Below the pieces are notes generated by a model, which had not been told where the DNA came from, did not search any database, and saw nothing but the letters and a program-made list of their open reading frames with translations. Source: Hydractinia symbiolongicarpus (taxonomy: Eukaryota > Cnidaria > Hydrozoa > Anthoathecata > Hydractiniidae). From it: a DNA stretch of 64,000 nt. The stretch lies in the NCBI RefSeq assembly GCF_029227915.1, contig NC_079880.1, positions 31,739,501 through 31,803,500 of the forward strand, written 5' to 3'. Positions within the stretch are counted from its first letter, which is position 1. Each line of letters opens with the position of its first letter. Below, piece by piece: positions 61,837 to 64,000 of the stretch. Made by a program: the position numbers and the translations under genes.

Positions 61837-62892
61837 ATGGCTTTAGAACGCCGTCAACTGCATGCACAGGCCTCTAAAGGTTGTGATATGGGCTTTTGCC
61901 GGCTAATAAAGGCCTTACGCGTAAATTACGTCCTCCCACGTTCTTGCGCAGGTTACCATTGGTCTAGTCCTTCCATTCTCCATGGACTACGACGTCTTAA
62001 GTCTTTTTCCCCAGAGCCATGGCTTTAGAACGACGTCAACTACATGTACAGGCCTCTAAAGGCCGTAATATGGCCTTTTGCCGCCTATTAAAGGCCTTTC
62101 ACGTAATTCCCCTCATTCCACGTGCTTGTGCAAGTTACCATTGGTCTAGTCCTTCCACTTTCAATATACTACAAGGTCATAAGTCGTTTTCCCTAGCACC
62201 ATGGCTTTAGAACGCCGTCAACTACATGTACAGGCCTCTAAAGGCCGTAATATGCCTTATAGAGGCCTAATAATGGCGATACACGAAAATCACGTTGTTC
62301 CACGAGTGTGTGCAGGTTACCATTGGTCAACTCCTTCTACTCTTAATGGACTACTACGTTCTAGGACGATTTCCCTCGCACCATGGCTTTAGAACGGCGT
62401 CAACTACATACAAAGGCCTCTAAAGGCCGTAATATGGCCTTTCGCCGCCTATTAAAGGACGTACACGTAATTCCCCTCGGTTCCACATGCTTGTGCAGGT
62501 TACCATTGGTCTAGTCCTTCCACTCTTCATGGACTGCGACGTCCTAAGTCGTTTTCCCTAGCACCATGGCTTTAGAACGCCGTCAACTACTTGCACAGTC
62601 TTCTAAAGGTTGTGATATGGGCTTTTGCGGCCTAGTAAAGGCCTTACACGAGAATGACGTGCTCCCACGCTCTCGCACAGGTTATCATTGGTCTAGTCCT
62701 TCCACTCTCCACGGACTGCGACGTTCTAAGTCGTTTTCCCCAGCGCCATGGCTTTAGAACTTTGTCAACTACATGCACAGGACTCTAAAGCCGTAGTATG
62801 GCGTTCTAGAGGCCTAGTAAAGACCTTACGCGTAAATCACGTGTTTAAACGTGCTTGCGCAGGTTACCATTGGTCTAGTCCTTCCATTCTCC
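61837..62892 (+). repeat. Second copy of the 58,013-59,068 segment
   Basis: Homology to 58,013-59,068 at offset 3,824 ends near 62,893, where the sequence continues as a second h-type monomer instead of the b-type monomer seen at 59,106. Its first part also matches 23,990 onward at offset 37,847, so this region carries relatives of two different distant segments. Confidence 0.85.
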
Positions 62893-63059
62893 ACGGACTG
62901 CGACGTTCTAAGTCGTTTTCCCCAGCGCCATGGCTTTAGAACTTTGTCAACTACATGCACAGGACTCTAAAGCCGTAGTATGGCGTTCTAGAGGCCTAGT
63001 AAAGACCTTACGCGTAAATCACGTGTTTAAACGTGCTTGCGCAGGTTACCATTGGTCTA
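62708..63059 (+). repeat. Single-monomer tandem duplication (h-h)
   Basis: About 170 bp starting at 62,708 recur without visible change 182 bp later (from 62,890), giving two adjacent h monomers at 62,748 and 62,930. Identity ends where ggtctagtcc (first copy) meets ggtctaatcc (second). Everywhere else in the window h is followed by another subtype, so this is a recent one-monomer slip or exchange. Confidence 0.85.
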
Positions 63060-64000
63060 ATCCTTCCATTCTCCATGGACTACGACGTCCTAAGTCGTTT
63101 TCTTTGGCACTATGGCTTTACAACGCCGTCAACTACATGCACAGGCCTCTAAAGGCTGTAATATGGCCTTTTGCCGCCTAATAAAGGCCTTACACGTAAA
63201 TCCCCCGGTTCCACGTGCTTATGCAGGTTACCATTGGTCTAGTCCTTCCACTCTCAATGGACTACAATATCATAAGTCGTTTTCCCTAGCACCATGCCTT
63301 TAGAACGCCGTCAACTACATGGACAGGCCTCTAAAGGCCGTAATATGCCTTATAGAGGCCTAATAATGGCGATACACGAAAATCACGTTGTTCCACGAGT
63401 GTGTGCAGGTTACCATTGGTCAACTCCTTCTACTCTTAATGGACTACTACGTTCTAGGACGATTTCCCTCGCACCATGGCTTTAGAACGCCGTCAACTAC
63501 ATACACAGGCCTCTAAAGGCCGTAATATGGCCTTTTGCCGCCTATTAAAGGCCGTACACGTAATTCCCCTCGGTTCCACATGCTTGTGCAGGTTACCATT
63601 GGTCTAGTCCTTCCACTCTTCATGGACTGCGACGTCCTAAGTCGTTTTCCCTAGCACCATGGCTTTAGAACGCCGTCAACTACTTGCACAGTCTTCTAAA
63701 GGTTGTGATATGGGCTTTTGCGGCCTAGTAAAGGCCTAACACGAGAATGACGTGCTCCCACGTTCTTGCGCAGGTTACCATTGGTCTAGTCCTTCCATTC
63801 TTCATGGACTGCGACGTTCTAAGTCGTTTTCCCCAGCGCCATGGCTTTAGAACATCGTCAACTACATGCACAGGCCTCTAAAGGCCGTAATATGGCCTTT
63901 TGCGGCCTATTAAAGGCCTTTCATGTAAATCACGTGTTTCCACGCGCTTGCACAGGTTACCATTTTTCTAGTCCATCCATCCTACATGGACTACGACGTC
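62893..64000 (+). repeat. 8-mer HOR domain at right edge, runs off window
   Basis: Monomers at 62,930 (h), 63,112 (e), 63,294 (i), 63,476 (f), 63,659 (a) and 63,841 (b) follow the canonical order and match 49,863-50,933 at a constant offset of 13,067. The a monomer has a private change, ggcctaacacg near 63,734. Near 63,960 the b monomer takes the ccatttttctag form typical of c, as expected if it is a b/c fusion. Confidence 0.87.

Larger units (their letters stand above)
1..64000 (+). repeat. 182-bp satellite array filling the entire window
   Basis: The motif caccATGGCTTTAGAA recurs at spacings of 182 bp (for example 935, 1117; 3076, 3258; 13543, 13725; 31403, 31585, 31767, 31949), with occasional 181, 183 or shorter steps caused by small indels. 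About 350 monomers fit in the window and all read in the same direction; I found no inverted monomer. Nothing other than monomers, truncated monomers and monomer fusions is visible from first to last base, and both ends cut through a monomer, so the array continues on both sides. A 182-bp unit is near the length of one nucleosome plus linker, which is typical of centromeric satellites. A centromeric role is inferred only; the sequence shows just the tandem structure. The family is not one I recognise. Confidence 0.99.

Noticed and set aside
1-64000. About 190 plus-strand open frames of 61-115 codons, mostly starting M-A-L-E and ending A-P-W-L
   Set aside because: They recur with the satellite period, overlap by 10 bp in shifting frames because 182 is not divisible by 3, and are broken by stops or indels in about half of the monomers. 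The longer ones (83, 98, 103, 112, 115 codons) only read across a changed stop or a junction. I annotate none as a gene.
1-64000. CRISPR array
   Set aside because: The regular spacing could suggest one, but there are no short repeats separated by unrelated spacers; the whole 182-bp unit is repeated and all parts are homologous between units.
1-64000. Identification with a named satellite family or a host species
   Set aside because: Length alone (about 180 bp) is shared by many plant and animal centromeric satellites, and the sequence does not match any family I can recall with confidence.

Overview
The whole 64-kb window is one satellite DNA array. A monomer of about 182 bp is repeated head to tail roughly 350 times, always in the same orientation. 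I see no protein gene, tRNA, rRNA, transposon, CRISPR array or unique spacer anywhere. An array this long and pure points to a eukaryotic nuclear chromosome, most plausibly a centromeric or pericentromeric block from a long-read assembly. I do not recognise the monomer family and cannot name the species, nor say whether the host is a plant or an animal.

Monomer coordinates used below take the ATG of the common 'caccATGGCTTTAGAA' motif as position 1. The most constant parts are positions 1-37 (ATG context, StuI site AGGCCT at 32-37), 112-140 (TGCAGGTTACC, then usually ATTGGTC) and 158-182 (CTAAGTCGTTTTCC). Two internal stretches vary as discrete alternative cassettes: 38-70, which holds a dyad around GTAATAT, and 80-112, which holds one or two CACGTG hexamers. 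The period of 182 is not a multiple of 3, so the ~63-codon open frame starting at each ATG overlaps the next one by 10 bp in another frame. I read these frames as a by-product of the repeat, not as genes.

Layout: 1-7,311, heterogeneous and more diverged monomers with old ~2.2-kb and ~1.4-kb duplications; 7,312-12,982, three partial copies of a ~2.0-kb 11-monomer higher-order repeat (HOR); 12,983-15,184, mixed; 15,185-22,151, a very recent tandem duplication of a 3,443-bp, 19-monomer unit; 22,152-40,338, mixed, with a local trimer HOR (546 bp) and a diverged monomer subtype; 40,339-45,055, an 8-monomer HOR (1,457 bp) with 10- and 5-monomer relatives; 45,056-49,316, mixed, partly copied from 38.5-40.3 kb; 49,317-52,923, the 8-monomer HOR again (7-mer, 8-mer, truncated); 52,924-62,892, mixed, including a block nearly identical to 16.5-18.1 kb about 40 kb away; 62,893-64,000, the 8-monomer HOR again, running off the end.

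The array appears to evolve by unequal exchange and conversion. In-register hybrid monomers, out-of-register junctions, small deletions with microhomology and shared rare indels can all be read directly. All identities were judged by eye, without alignment software.
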